From G965267335 sp965267335 (GTDB lineage Bacteria; Bacteroidota; Bacteroidia; Cytophagales; JAAEPT01): DNA of 64,000 nucleotides. The stretch's first letter is position 1; every line of letters starts with the position of its first letter. The position numbers and the translations under genes are program-made. Of the stretch, positions 7,235 to 15,799 are shown piece by piece. The DNA is taken from assembly GCA_965267335.1 (NCBI GenBank), contig OZ253953.1, positions 2,232,001 through 2,296,000 on the forward strand. The letters run 5' to 3'. Under the pieces are notes generated by a model. It saw nothing but the letters and a program-made list of their open reading frames with translations. It did no database searches and was not told the origin of the DNA.

Positions 7235-9557
7235 GTGTCTGTGATTTGAGTTGTAAAGGGATTTTTAAACTAAAGCTTATATTTCTTCCTAAGTCATCGG
7301 AGAAGTACCGAAACCGATTCATATACTCACGGTAGGTAGTGTTTAACAGGTTCTTTATCTGAACTCCCAAATCTAAACGCTGTTTTCCAATGAAGACTGA
7401 GCAACCGGATTCGATGTTTAGGAGCCCATAACCGTTTGGTGGATTAACAAAATCTGCCCCGGGTTGGATTCTCGATTGTTTTGCCACAAGTTGAAGCCCA
7501 ACTTCTAAAAAGGTGTTCTTGAGCTTTTTGGCTTTTTTAAAGTTGTATTGCAATCCGTTGTAAGTCCGGTCGGATGGTATAAAGGGTAGGAACTCCTGGC
7601 TCTCTTTTTCGAAGGCACGGACAATTGAAGACTTAGATACCCATTTTAGATTTTTCAGAATACGATAAGTTAGTGTGAGGTCAATGCCTTGAAAGATGGC
7701 ATCAGCTTGCTTATGTGCGAATACAGGAAAGGCTCCTCTAACTGTTAATTTTGTTTCTCCGGTAGGATCAAGAAAGATGTAGTTGTCAATCAATTTATGG
7801 TAAAAGGAAACTTCGGCTGTTATTTCATCTTTTCTGTGGTAGTTGAACTGCAAACTTGCTTCTCTGGCATATTCGTGGGTCAATGCTGAATCACCTCTTT
7901 CCAATGCCGCAGCTCCATGATGTATGCCGTCACTGTACAACTCATTGGGTAGAGGAGGTCTCCATGCCGTTCCAAGATTCATGTGTAAGTCCAAGTCCGA
8001 ACTGAAGCGGTAGATACCACCTATATTATAGGCCAGGTTGAAGAATTCCAATAGGGGGGTATTGAATTCGGTTCCAGTCCATAGCCAGGATTTCAGGTTC
8101 CTATAATCAGCCCGGATTCCGGCCTCAAAAGAAGTCTTTTCCCGATCAAATCTTTCAATTAAATAACCTCCTAAAGACTGTGAGGTGTAAGCGGGCATAA
8201 AATATCCATCACCAATAGCTGTGTTAGTTTGTGTTTGTGCATTTATCCCCAGAGTTGAGCTAACTACTTCATGAATATGGTTCTCAAGAACCAAATCGGC
8301 CGTATGGCTTGTCAGAGAATACTTGGCCTGTGGTTCTCCATCAATATCAGTGATGTGGGCTTTGTCAAACTCAGCTCTTCGGTTGAATTGCCGGGAAACA
8401 GTCATAGTGAGCTTACTTTCTTCCGAAATCCACCAGTAAGATTTTAGTTTCCACAATTCATGATAAATATTTTGGTAGGGATGATCAATAGAATAGGAGA
8501 AGCCAGAAGAGTCAAGAGGGACAGGAGAATTGAATGCAGCTTGGAGATCTGTGAGGTTACCGATGTGGCTTGCTGAAAATATCCCCACCTGACTTGAAAA
8601 TAAGCTGAAGTAGGCCTCGATCCCTAGTTTTTCTCCATTTGCAGCTGCGGTCCAGGAAAAATTTGATTCTTTAAATCCTGTATTTTTCATGAAATAATCT
8701 GGTGTTTTTGCATTACCACCACGCTTAGCACTGCCTTGGATTCGCCAACTAAACCAGGGGATTTTTTTGTGGTTAGCCTGCAAATCAGCAGCAAGGACTC
8801 CCGACCTTCCATTCGAAAAAGCTCCGGTGTAAATATTGGCTGACATCCCTGGTTCAATCGGCAAAGGTTTTGGCTCAACCAGAATAATGCCTCCCATAGC
8901 ACTTGACGAGTAGCGAAGGCTACCAGCCCCTTTTACAATAGATATCTTATTGGCCAGAAAAGGATCAATTTCAGGGGCGTGTTCCGTGCCCCAGGATTGG
9001 TTCTCAAGTTGTACGTCATTATTGTATATTTTGACCCGTTGACTGTGCATACCATGGATGACAGGTTTAGAAATTGTGTTTCCTGTTTCCAGGCTCGTAA
9101 CTCCGTTAATTTTTTTTAAAGCTTCTCCAAGTGTCTTTCCCTTTTGTTGATCCAGTGCAGTTCCATCCAGAGTTGATTTTGGTTGTGTGTGTTCGTCATC
9201 ATGATGATCAAGTATGAGATCAATATCTTCATAAGAATGCTCATGATGAGGCATTAGTAAGGTGATCGTTGAATCCGACTGAAAGAAATAGGAAAATTCT
9301 TTAGGTTCACAACCTGGATGTTGACAGATTAAAACTATAGTGTCATTGGGGCAGATATTCTTTAATATGAAGCAACCCTTATCAGAAGCAATTGATCCTT
9401 TGCCAGACTTTTTATTCACTACCGAAGCATAGGATAGGGGCTGTTTTGTTTCAGAGTCCTTTACATACCCTTCTATTTCAAGGGTACAGTTCTGGGCCAC
9501 ACCAATATGTGTGAGACAGAGAAGTATAAGCCATACAAATCTGTTCGTCAAATGCAT
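7221..9557 (-). CDS. TonB-dependent outer-membrane receptor, probably for zinc
   Basis: A 778-residue receptor. From the ATG at 9557 it has a signal peptide ending LTHIGVAQ, then a carboxypeptidase-regulatory-like domain (LEIEGYVKDSETKQPLSYASV). A His/Asp-rich linker follows (PHHEHSYEDIDLILDHHDDEH), then a plug domain (GEALKKINGVTS to SSSAMGGIILVEPK) and a 22-strand-type barrel ending in an aromatic residue pattern (NISFSLKIPLQLK). These proteins import scarce ligands across the outer membrane using TonB/ExbBD energy. The His-rich linker, Zur-like repressor and operator point to zinc, as in ZnuD-like receptors. The longer frame to 9605 is rejected because it crosses the operator and promoter. 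The lipoprotein gene downstream overlaps it. Confidence 0.88.
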   Translation of the reverse strand: MHLTNRFVWLILLCLTHIGVAQNCTLEIEGYVKDSETKQPLSYASVVNKKSGKGSIASDKGCFILKNICPNDTIVLICQHPGCEPKEFSYFFQSDSTITLLMPHHEHSYEDIDLILDHHDDEHTQPKSTLDGTALDQQKGKTLGEALKKINGVTSLETGNTISKPVIHGMHSQRVKIYNNDVQLENQSWGTEHAPEIDPFLANKISIVKGAGSLRYSSSAMGGIILVEPKPLPIEPGMSANIYTGAFSNGRSGVLAADLQANHKKIPWFSWRIQGSAKRGGNAKTPDYFMKNTGFKESNFSWTAAANGEKLGIEAYFSLFSSQVGIFSASHIGNLTDLQAAFNSPVPLDSSGFSYSIDHPYQNIYHELWKLKSYWWISEESKLTMTVSRQFNRRAEFDKAHITDIDGEPQAKYSLTSHTADLVLENHIHEVVSSTLGINAQTQTNTAIGDGYFMPAYTSQSLGGYLIERFDREKTSFEAGIRADYRNLKSWLWTGTEFNTPLLEFFNLAYNIGGIYRFSSDLDLHMNLGTAWRPPLPNELYSDGIHHGAAALERGDSALTHEYAREASLQFNYHRKDEITAEVSFYHKLIDNYIFLDPTGETKLTVRGAFPVFAHKQADAIFQGIDLTLTYRILKNLKWVSKSSIVRAFEKESQEFLPFIPSDRTYNGLQYNFKKAKKLKNTFLEVGLQLVAKQSRIQPGADFVNPPNGYGLLNIESGCSVFIGKQRLDLGVQIKNLLNTTYREYMNRFRYFSDDLGRNISFSLKIPLQLKSQTHENE

Positions 9558-9572
9558 TGTAGGTTGAAATAA

Positions 9573-9587
9573 TGCAACATTGTTGCA
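9573..9587. promoter_or_regulatory. Perfect palindromic operator of the TonB receptor
   Basis: TGCAACATTGTTGCA is a perfect 6-bp inverted repeat around ATT. It lies 16-30 bases before the receptor ATG and overlaps the downstream edge of the -7 box, where a repressor would block initiation. Related sites are at 6144-6158 and 6093-6103. Confidence 0.65.
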
Positions 9588-9617
9588 AATGTAACTGAAT
9601 TGCAATTAGCCTCCAAA
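9586..9617 (-). promoter_or_regulatory. Promoter of the TonB receptor operon
   Basis: On the minus strand: TTTG (9617-9614), a 20-base spacer and TACATTTG (9593-9586), matching TAnnTTTG. The expected start of transcription falls inside the operator at 9573-9587. Confidence 0.55.
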
Positions 9618-9679
9618 TAGTAATTCGATACTTTTGAATGATTTGATATATTTAGGTTTGATTTAAAGACACGACTACG

Positions 9680-10795
9680 ATGAATAAACTACTCGTATTA
9701 CTCTTTCTTTCTTTCTGCTTAGTAAAGTGCGGTGAGGAAAAAAAGTCTAAACCTCAGGATGAGGAGATTAACTATAAAGGAGAGTTGATACCTTTTTACT
9801 CCGATGGAAAGTATGGCCTTTCGGATACACTTTCTAGTATGATCATTGAACCTAAATTTGTTAATATCACTTTTTTTGAAGGGGGAACTGCAATTACCGA
9901 GGACCCACAAGGAAGCTTCTTCCTAGTTAATAATGTGGGGGACAAGGTCAGTGAAGATTATGATTATATCGGACCAGTGCGTAATTCAAGAAGGCTTTTT
10001 CGGAGTAAGGGAAAATATGGATATCTGGATGAGAAAGGAAATAAAGTAATAGAACCCATCTACGACAAAGCATGGGAGTTTTCGGATGCCGGAGGCTACG
10101 TATATAAAGGTGATTTGAACGGCTTCATTGATACCTCGGGTAACGAACTTTTACCATTGCGTTATGATACTAACTATCCGTTTTATGCTCAGCAATATTT
10201 AAATGGTGACTTTTGTAAAGTGGAGTGGGATGGCAAGATAGGATTCATTGATTTGAATGGAGATACTGCTATAAACCCGGCATATGAAGATGCTACTTTA
10301 ATGAATAATAACAGAACGTTGGTGATGAAGGACTTAAAATATGCTCTGCTCAATGAAAAAGGAGAAACCGTTGTCGACTATAAGTATGATTTCGGACTGG
10401 GATTTAGTAAGGGATATTGTCCGGTCGTAATTGGAGAGAACTGGAGCTGCATCGATACAGAAGGAAATACCGTTATCGAAGGGTATGACTATTTATTCAA
10501 CAATAAACTTCCTGAAAGGCAATTTATAGTGATGAGGGCTGAAAATTGGGGTGTTGTTGATATTCAGGGAAATGCCTTGATACCTATTGAATTCGAAATG
10601 ATTGAGTATTTGGAAGCAGATTTATACGCGGTCAAGAAAGATTCAAAATGGCAGTTCATGATTGCCGGAACTTCCATTCCTATTAGCGGGAAATACGATA
10701 ATGTCAGCAAGGGTAAATATCCATATTGCTGGATCAAGGAGCAAGGGAGTTGGATAGTTACAGACATACGAAATAATAAGAAATTTCAGAAATAA
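9680..10795 (+). CDS. WG-repeat lipoprotein
   Basis: A 371-residue protein with a lipoprotein-type N-terminus (LVLLFLSFCLVKC, Cys17). About seven WG-type repeats follow, each of the form 'KYGYLDEKGNKVIEPIYD': a Tyr/Trp-Gly pair, Asp-x-x-Gly turn, then [IV]-x-P-x-[FY]-[DE]. Clear copies begin near KYGLSD, KYGYLDE, LNGFID, KIGFID, KYALLNE, NWSCID and NWGVVD. WG repeats form small beta units of unknown role and are common in surface proteins of Bacteroidota. A -7-like box TAGGTTTG (9653-9660) lies just upstream. It is divergent from the TonB receptor; nothing links it to metals. A substrate or partner is not known. Confidence 0.82.
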   Translation: MNKLLVLLFLSFCLVKCGEEKKSKPQDEEINYKGELIPFYSDGKYGLSDTLSSMIIEPKFVNITFFEGGTAITEDPQGSFFLVNNVGDKVSEDYDYIGPVRNSRRLFRSKGKYGYLDEKGNKVIEPIYDKAWEFSDAGGYVYKGDLNGFIDTSGNELLPLRYDTNYPFYAQQYLNGDFCKVEWDGKIGFIDLNGDTAINPAYEDATLMNNNRTLVMKDLKYALLNEKGETVVDYKYDFGLGFSKGYCPVVIGENWSCIDTEGNTVIEGYDYLFNNKLPERQFIVMRAENWGVVDIQGNALIPIEFEMIEYLEADLYAVKKDSKWQFMIAGTSIPISGKYDNVSKGKYPYCWIKEQGSWIVTDIRNNKKFQK

Positions 10796-10932
10796 AGGGT
10801 GACCCTGGCAACACTTATGTACCAATAGGTATCACTTAATAAAACGGTTCCTATAAAGTTTGTGTAATTATATCATTTACAGGACTTTTTCGTTATCTTA
10901 CAGGACGTCCGCGACTTTTTAAATACATAACC

Positions 10933-13900
10933 ATGAAAATGAATTTTCTCAAATTATCCAAAGTATTGACTCTAGGCGCACTATTTACTTTTGGTGCATG
11001 CTCAGAGAAGAAAAATGTAGTTTCAAACAACGCTGATTATAGCTACGATAACCTTGATGGTGTATATGCCTCGGCTGCTGCAAAACATCAGGGAGCGCAG
11101 GGTGCTGCCGAATCTTATCCAGCTGTAATGGTGGAGACCGAAGAAGGTGGGGTTGTGCCCATGCAGATGACCTCACTTAAGGTAGATGTGAAAGTAGTAG
11201 GTAATATCGCGACTACCACCATGTATATGCAGTTCTACAACAAAATGGATGATTTGATTGAAGGACATATGTATTTTCCATTGATGGAGGGGCAGACTAT
11301 TTCCAGGTTTGCTATGGACGTAAATGGTAAAATGAGAGATGGGGTAATCGTAGAAAAGGAAAGAGGTCGGTCTGGTTTCGAGACAGTCACCAGGAGACAA
11401 ATTGATCCTGGATTAATCGAATGGACCAAAGGAAATAACTTCAAAGCGAGAATCTATCCGATTCCTGCCAGAGGAACCAAGCAAATTATTGTGGCATATG
11501 ATCAGGAACTAAAGCCTGTAGAAAAAGGCTACCAGTATACTTTGCCGTTTAATTTTGACGCAAAGGTACCTAAGTTTCGTACACAGGCTCGTATATTCCA
11601 GCAGGACCTGGCTCCGTTGATGGATGGTAATGAATTAGAAAAGTTTGAATTCAAAAAAGCAGGGAAAGACTACGCAGGAGGAGTGATCTTTAAAGATTAT
11701 ACTGCTAACAAACCATTTGTATTCACGATTCCTAAAAAAGAAAAATTCAGGGAGGTTGTTATCTCAAAGGTTGACGAGAACAATGCATTCTTTCTAGCCA
11801 ATGTAAAACCCACTATCGAGCCAAGGCCAAGAGAGATTCCTGCGAAAATTGGACTTGTATGGGACGTTTCGAACTCTTCGACAGGGCGAAATGAACTGAA
11901 AGAATTAAAGGTTCTTAAGGATTACTTTACTAAGATCAAGAATACGGAAGTGCACTTGATTACATTCAATAATACACTTCAAGATTCCAGAAAATTCACA
12001 ATTAAGAATGGGGACTCTAAAGAGTTGATCAACTTCCTCATCGAAGCAAACCACGATGGAGGTACTCAACTGGGAAGTGTAGACTTAAGCAAATACCCTT
12101 GTGATTTGTTTATTCTTTCGTCAGACGGTATTACCAATATTGGATCCAAAGAGCTTGGTCTTGGAAGAAGTCCGGTACTCGTTTTAAACTCCAATGTAGT
12201 GGCCGACCACTCTTATCTTAAGAATGTAGCCTATAAGTCTGGGGGTGAATTTATCAATGTGACGTACTTATCTGCCGAAGAGTCAGTAGACATGATGCTT
12301 AACGAGTCGGTAAAATTTATCTCTGCTACAAGTGAAAATGAATTAATCAACGAGACTTATCCCTCGAAAAACACTCCGGTAAATCATAGCTTGTCACTGG
12401 CAGGAAAACTAGTATGGTCAGAAGCAGACCTCAACGTTAACTTTGGTTATGGTAATGACATTGCCGAAACAGTTACCCTTGATATGAGTGAAGAAAGTGC
12501 CGTTGAGTCAGAACTTATGGAGAAAGTATGGGCTCAGAAGAAGTTAACTGAGCTGGATATGGATTACCGAAATAACAAAGATGAAATCACGCAGTTGGGT
12601 AAGGATTACAACATCGTTACGAGAAATACTTCATTGATTGTTCTGGATAGAATAGAAGACTACAAAGCTTTCGGGATTAAGCCTCCTAAAGAGGTGCGAG
12701 CTCAATTGGCCTATTATGATGAAAGTGAATTTGAATACATCGAGCAAGAAGAATCTTACTCCCATAAAGAGCAGGTTGTTCAAGCATATCAAAACAAACT
12801 CGCACTTTGGGAAAAAGAAGTTGATCCAAATGTGGAAGCCTATGATAATTCAGAAGAAAGTACAGATAACATTCAGCGAAATTCGGCTGGTCGGGATGCG
12901 ATGAGTAACTCAGTGAGTATTTACAACTTTGGATCTACCTTCCAGGCTGCTGGAAACGGAGGGGCTGCAGGAGCTACTCAGCCTAGCTATGATAACCTAT
13001 CATACTCTGAGGATTCAGAGCCGATACCTTCCAGTGGAAGCATCAAATTGGAACCGCACAATCCTAAGAGATTGTATATGAAGAAATTCAGCTCACTAGA
13101 TGCTGATGAAATATATAATACCTATTTAAGCAAGAGAAGGGAGTTTGGAGGCCTCGCTTCATATTATGTTGATGTGGCTGGTTTGCTAAAAGAAAAGGGA
13201 CGTCACAAGGAAGCAATTACTGTATTGAGCAACCTTACAGAGTTAGAACTTGAGAACAGTGAATTGCTAAGAGTATTGGCTAAGGAGCTGGAAGAGATGG
13301 GAGAGACTGATTTGGCCATGAGTGTCTACTCTGATGTACTCGAGATCAGAGGTGAAGAGCCTCAGTCATACCGGGACCTGGCACTCATCAAAGCTAAAAA
13401 CGGAGAGTATCAGGAGGCTGTAGATTTACTTTCCCAGGTTGTGAATCGTGAGTGGGATAGCAGATTCCCAGGCATTGAATCAATTGCTGTTACTGATATC
13501 AATGGAATTAATGTACAGGCAGGAGGAAACCTCGATCTGAAAATTGATTCAAGATTGAAAAAGAACACGGCTTGTGACTTGAGGGTAGTCTTGAGCTGGG
13601 ATGCAGACAACACAGACGTTGACCTTTGGGTCACGGATGCTAAGGGAGAAAGATGTCACTCTGGTCGTATGATGACCAATGGCGGTGGTTACCTATCTAA
13701 TAATTACAGAAACGGATATGGTCCTGAAGAATTTTGGGTGAAAGATGCGCTAAGTGGGGAATACAAGATACAGGCCAAATTCAATGGTAAGATACGCCAA
13801 AGAATTGCCGGCCCTGTTACGGTGAGTGCTAAAATTTATACGGACTTCGGCAAAGAGAATCAGGAGATGAAAGAAGTTAGTGTTCGTATCGAAAAGCGCA

Positions 13901-13938
13901 ATGAAATTGTAACGCTGGGTACGGTTGATATGAAATAA
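10933..13938 (+). CDS. VIT / von Willebrand A / TPR / DUF2135 lipoprotein
   Basis: A 1001-residue surface or periplasmic lipoprotein (GALFTFGAC, Cys23). Domains in order: a VIT domain at about 60-175 (TTMYMQFYNKMDDLIEGHMYFPL); a von Willebrand A domain from about 300 with an intact MIDAS motif DVSNS; a low-complexity linker; TPR helices at about 745-860 (ALIKAKNGEYQEAVDLLSQVV); and a C-terminal DUF2135 domain (VVLSWDADNTDVDLWVTDAKGE, with Asp-rich metal-like turns) from about 885. VIT+vWA proteins resemble inter-alpha-trypsin inhibitor heavy chains and are thought to mediate adhesion or protein binding; the function here is unknown. The gene ends with a strong terminator. The ATG at 10939 is a possible alternative start. 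Confidence 0.9.
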   Translation: MKMNFLKLSKVLTLGALFTFGACSEKKNVVSNNADYSYDNLDGVYASAAAKHQGAQGAAESYPAVMVETEEGGVVPMQMTSLKVDVKVVGNIATTTMYMQFYNKMDDLIEGHMYFPLMEGQTISRFAMDVNGKMRDGVIVEKERGRSGFETVTRRQIDPGLIEWTKGNNFKARIYPIPARGTKQIIVAYDQELKPVEKGYQYTLPFNFDAKVPKFRTQARIFQQDLAPLMDGNELEKFEFKKAGKDYAGGVIFKDYTANKPFVFTIPKKEKFREVVISKVDENNAFFLANVKPTIEPRPREIPAKIGLVWDVSNSSTGRNELKELKVLKDYFTKIKNTEVHLITFNNTLQDSRKFTIKNGDSKELINFLIEANHDGGTQLGSVDLSKYPCDLFILSSDGITNIGSKELGLGRSPVLVLNSNVVADHSYLKNVAYKSGGEFINVTYLSAEESVDMMLNESVKFISATSENELINETYPSKNTPVNHSLSLAGKLVWSEADLNVNFGYGNDIAETVTLDMSEESAVESELMEKVWAQKKLTELDMDYRNNKDEITQLGKDYNIVTRNTSLIVLDRIEDYKAFGIKPPKEVRAQLAYYDESEFEYIEQEESYSHKEQVVQAYQNKLALWEKEVDPNVEAYDNSEESTDNIQRNSAGRDAMSNSVSIYNFGSTFQAAGNGGAAGATQPSYDNLSYSEDSEPIPSSGSIKLEPHNPKRLYMKKFSSLDADEIYNTYLSKRREFGGLASYYVDVAGLLKEKGRHKEAITVLSNLTELELENSELLRVLAKELEEMGETDLAMSVYSDVLEIRGEEPQSYRDLALIKAKNGEYQEAVDLLSQVVNREWDSRFPGIESIAVTDINGINVQAGGNLDLKIDSRLKKNTACDLRVVLSWDADNTDVDLWVTDAKGERCHSGRMMTNGGGYLSNNYRNGYGPEEFWVKDALSGEYKIQAKFNGKIRQRIAGPVTVSAKIYTDFGKENQEMKEVSVRIEKRNEIVTLGTVDMK

Positions 13939-13970
13939 GATTTAAGTTAAAAGTTGATTAGTTATAAGTG

Positions 13971-14003
13971 AAAAGGCCCGTAATCCGGGCCTTTTGTTGT
14001 TTT
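13971..14003 (+). terminator. Intrinsic terminator after the VIT/vWA gene
   Basis: A perfect 10-bp stem AAAAGGCCCG / CGGGCCTTTT with a 5-base loop TAATC, followed by GTTGTTTT. It lies 33 bases after the stop codon. Confidence 0.9.
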
Positions 14004-14037
14004 AGTCGCATACTGGTTTGAATCGCTATGATCAAAG

Positions 14038-14637
14038 ATGAACGTATTTCGAAAATACAGGGTTGCCATAGTAAGTATTGTAGTAACAATCACTGGTTTT
14101 TTATATTATTTCGATTTGTATCATGCTGACATATACAAGCTAGATTCGGTACATATACAGAAGTGCTCAGATAGTTATGAAAATGATAGAGATAGTTTTA
14201 TGATTTTCGTCCGTCCAAGGCTCAAAAGGCAGAATACTCCACCGAGTTCTATCATATTATTTTATGACTCACGGGATCAATTGGTTGGGCAAAAAATTAT
14301 CAAACTTGAGTTTTCAATCGTTAGTATTGACACAGCTATAGACGTGACAAATTCAATTCATTACATAAGAAGCGAACAATTAGTTGAAGATAGTACTATA
14401 GATTGTTTTGATACTATTGTTGACCCCCAGAGATTTTATTTGGGTAGAAATTTTAAATTTTATAATGAAGCAATTGAAGGCAATATAGATTTTCACTCTT
14501 GTGATTACTCAGGGAACTTTTATTCATGTGAATTGAAAAATATTTCTTTCGATTCTTCGTTTCTGAGATTACAAATAACTTTTGAAGAGGGAGGTGTTCT
14601 AGCCGATTCGGTTTTTTTAGGAACTAGCAAAAATTAA
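14038..14637 (+). CDS. Hypothetical membrane-anchored protein
   Basis: A 199-residue protein I do not recognise. An N-terminal transmembrane segment (VAIVSIVVTITGFLYYFDLY) would place the rest outside the inner membrane. The remainder is beta-rich with five scattered Cys (SCDYSGNFYSC near the end), possibly one or two disulphides. The coding region is AT-richer than its neighbours, has no close partner, and lies between the terminator of the VIT/vWA gene and a putative hydrolase flanked by a repeated element. The patch could be a recent insertion. Coding status rests on the long open frame and the sensible membrane anchor. Confidence 0.6.
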   Translation: MNVFRKYRVAIVSIVVTITGFLYYFDLYHADIYKLDSVHIQKCSDSYENDRDSFMIFVRPRLKRQNTPPSSIILFYDSRDQLVGQKIIKLEFSIVSIDTAIDVTNSIHYIRSEQLVEDSTIDCFDTIVDPQRFYLGRNFKFYNEAIEGNIDFHSCDYSGNFYSCELKNISFDSSFLRLQITFEEGGVLADSVFLGTSKN

Positions 14638-14720
14638 TTCTACAATGACTTTATACTTACTATGCAAGGTATGTTTCTCCGAGTCGCATTAAGGGAGTTT
14701 TGAAATTGAAACCCACTCGA

Positions 14721-14751
14721 GCGCGTTTGAGAGCAACGGAAACGCGTTCGA
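14721..14751. repeat. 31-base element, copy 1
   Basis: Copy 1 of an element shared with 15751-15781 (28 of 31 bases identical, core GAGNGCAACGGAAAC). In this copy the flanks pair: CGAGCGCGTTT with AAACGCGTTCG, one G-T wobble, closing an 11-base loop. It stands 31 bases before the ATG of the putative hydrolase. Confidence 0.6.
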
Positions 14752-14781
14752 CCTGTATAAAATAGTAACACCCATAGAATC

Positions 14782-15669
14782 ATGAGATTACTGCTCCTAA
14801 TATCGATTGTTTATTCTGCTACTACCTTTTCTAGGGGGCAACAAGTAGTTGACACATCCAAGGTTTTTGGGGTTACAGTAGCTAATCCCTGGTCTGATAT
14901 TTCTGACCTGAAAGAGGCTCTTTTAGGCCATTGTCTGAAACCTACGGTTCGGATAGTTTTTGATGAAAAGATAACAGCCAAAGAATATACTGGTGTTGTG
15001 ACCAATATTTCTGGGTCATGCTTCATTATGGGGGAGATATTGGACAGCTACTACGTGAAAGACTACTCCTGGCAACAGTACAGGGAAAGGACGTTAGACT
15101 ATCTAAATACTTTTGAGGAAACGGTCGATATTTGGGAAATAGGTAATGAAGTAAATGGTGATTGGTTAGGTAGTACTGATTCTGTGATTCTTAAAATAGA
15201 AGAGGCATTCCGAATCGTAAAGAATAGGAACAAACTAACTGCCCTTACACTTTATTACAATGAGGGTTGTTTTTATGACAAACCACAATACGAAATGTTC
15301 AATTGGATAGAAACCAACCTATCTGATTCTATGAAACAAGGTCTGGATTATGTTTGGATAAGCTATTATGAGGATGATTGTGAAGGAATTGTGCTTTCGG
15401 AAGGCCAATGGCAAACTGTATTCGATAGCTTGTATGCTATTTTTCCGAACTCGAGACTTGGCATAGGAGAATGTGGAACGAAAAAGAAAAGTAAGAAGGA
15501 AGAATACATTAATCGTTACTACACTATGGATATCTCAACACCTAATTATGTTGGGGGTTACTTTTGGTGGTATTATAAATCATATCCGGATACAGATGCG
15601 GTACCTAAAACGAAACCACTATGGAATCTTCTGAATACCATTAATTGTGGTTGGGTAGATACTAAGTAA
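14782..15669 (+). CDS. Putative secreted glycoside hydrolase, clan GH-A-like barrel
   Basis: A 295-residue exported protein (signal peptide to about TTFSRGQQ) that fits a (beta/alpha)8 hydrolase. WEIGNEVNGDW holds Glu123 in the Asn-Glu pair typical of the acid/base residue of clan GH-A. Near the end LGIGECGT holds Glu230, where the nucleophile would be. YFWWYYKS gives the aromatic strand often seen at the last barrel strand. I cannot place it in a numbered GH family, and the substrate is unknown. The chain is short for the clan, so it may be a minimal barrel. It is bracketed by two near-identical 31-base elements, which suggests it moved as a unit or shares a regulatory signal. Confidence 0.62.
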   Translation: MRLLLLISIVYSATTFSRGQQVVDTSKVFGVTVANPWSDISDLKEALLGHCLKPTVRIVFDEKITAKEYTGVVTNISGSCFIMGEILDSYYVKDYSWQQYRERTLDYLNTFEETVDIWEIGNEVNGDWLGSTDSVILKIEEAFRIVKNRNKLTALTLYYNEGCFYDKPQYEMFNWIETNLSDSMKQGLDYVWISYYEDDCEGIVLSEGQWQTVFDSLYAIFPNSRLGIGECGTKKKSKKEEYINRYYTMDISTPNYVGGYFWWYYKSYPDTDAVPKTKPLWNLLNTINCGWVDTK

Positions 15670-15750
15670 TAGCAATCGAATGCAGCTAATGCTTTCTTCA
15701 GGATTCTGTGCCAGTGACTCTTGCTCGGGCTTAACTTAATGACATTACGG

Positions 15751-15781
15751 GCGCTTTTGAGTGCAACGGAAACACGTTCGA
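15751..15781. repeat. 31-base element, copy 2
   Basis: Second copy of the element at 14721-14751, same orientation, three differences (positions 5, 12 and 24). It lies just beyond the 3' end of prfC. The arms pair less well than in copy 1, so the conserved feature is sequence rather than hairpin. Confidence 0.6.
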
Positions 15782-15799
15782 GGTATGCTAAACGTTTAC

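Noticed and set aside
9557..9605. Longer N-terminus of the TonB receptor
   Set aside because: It would put the operator and -7 box inside the coding region and places 16 residues before a good signal peptide.
14721..15781. Integron attC or tRNA T-arm interpretation of the 31-base element
   Set aside because: GTTCGA resembles a T-arm and the ends vaguely resemble attC, but no GTTRRRY end, no integrase gene and no cloverleaf can be formed.
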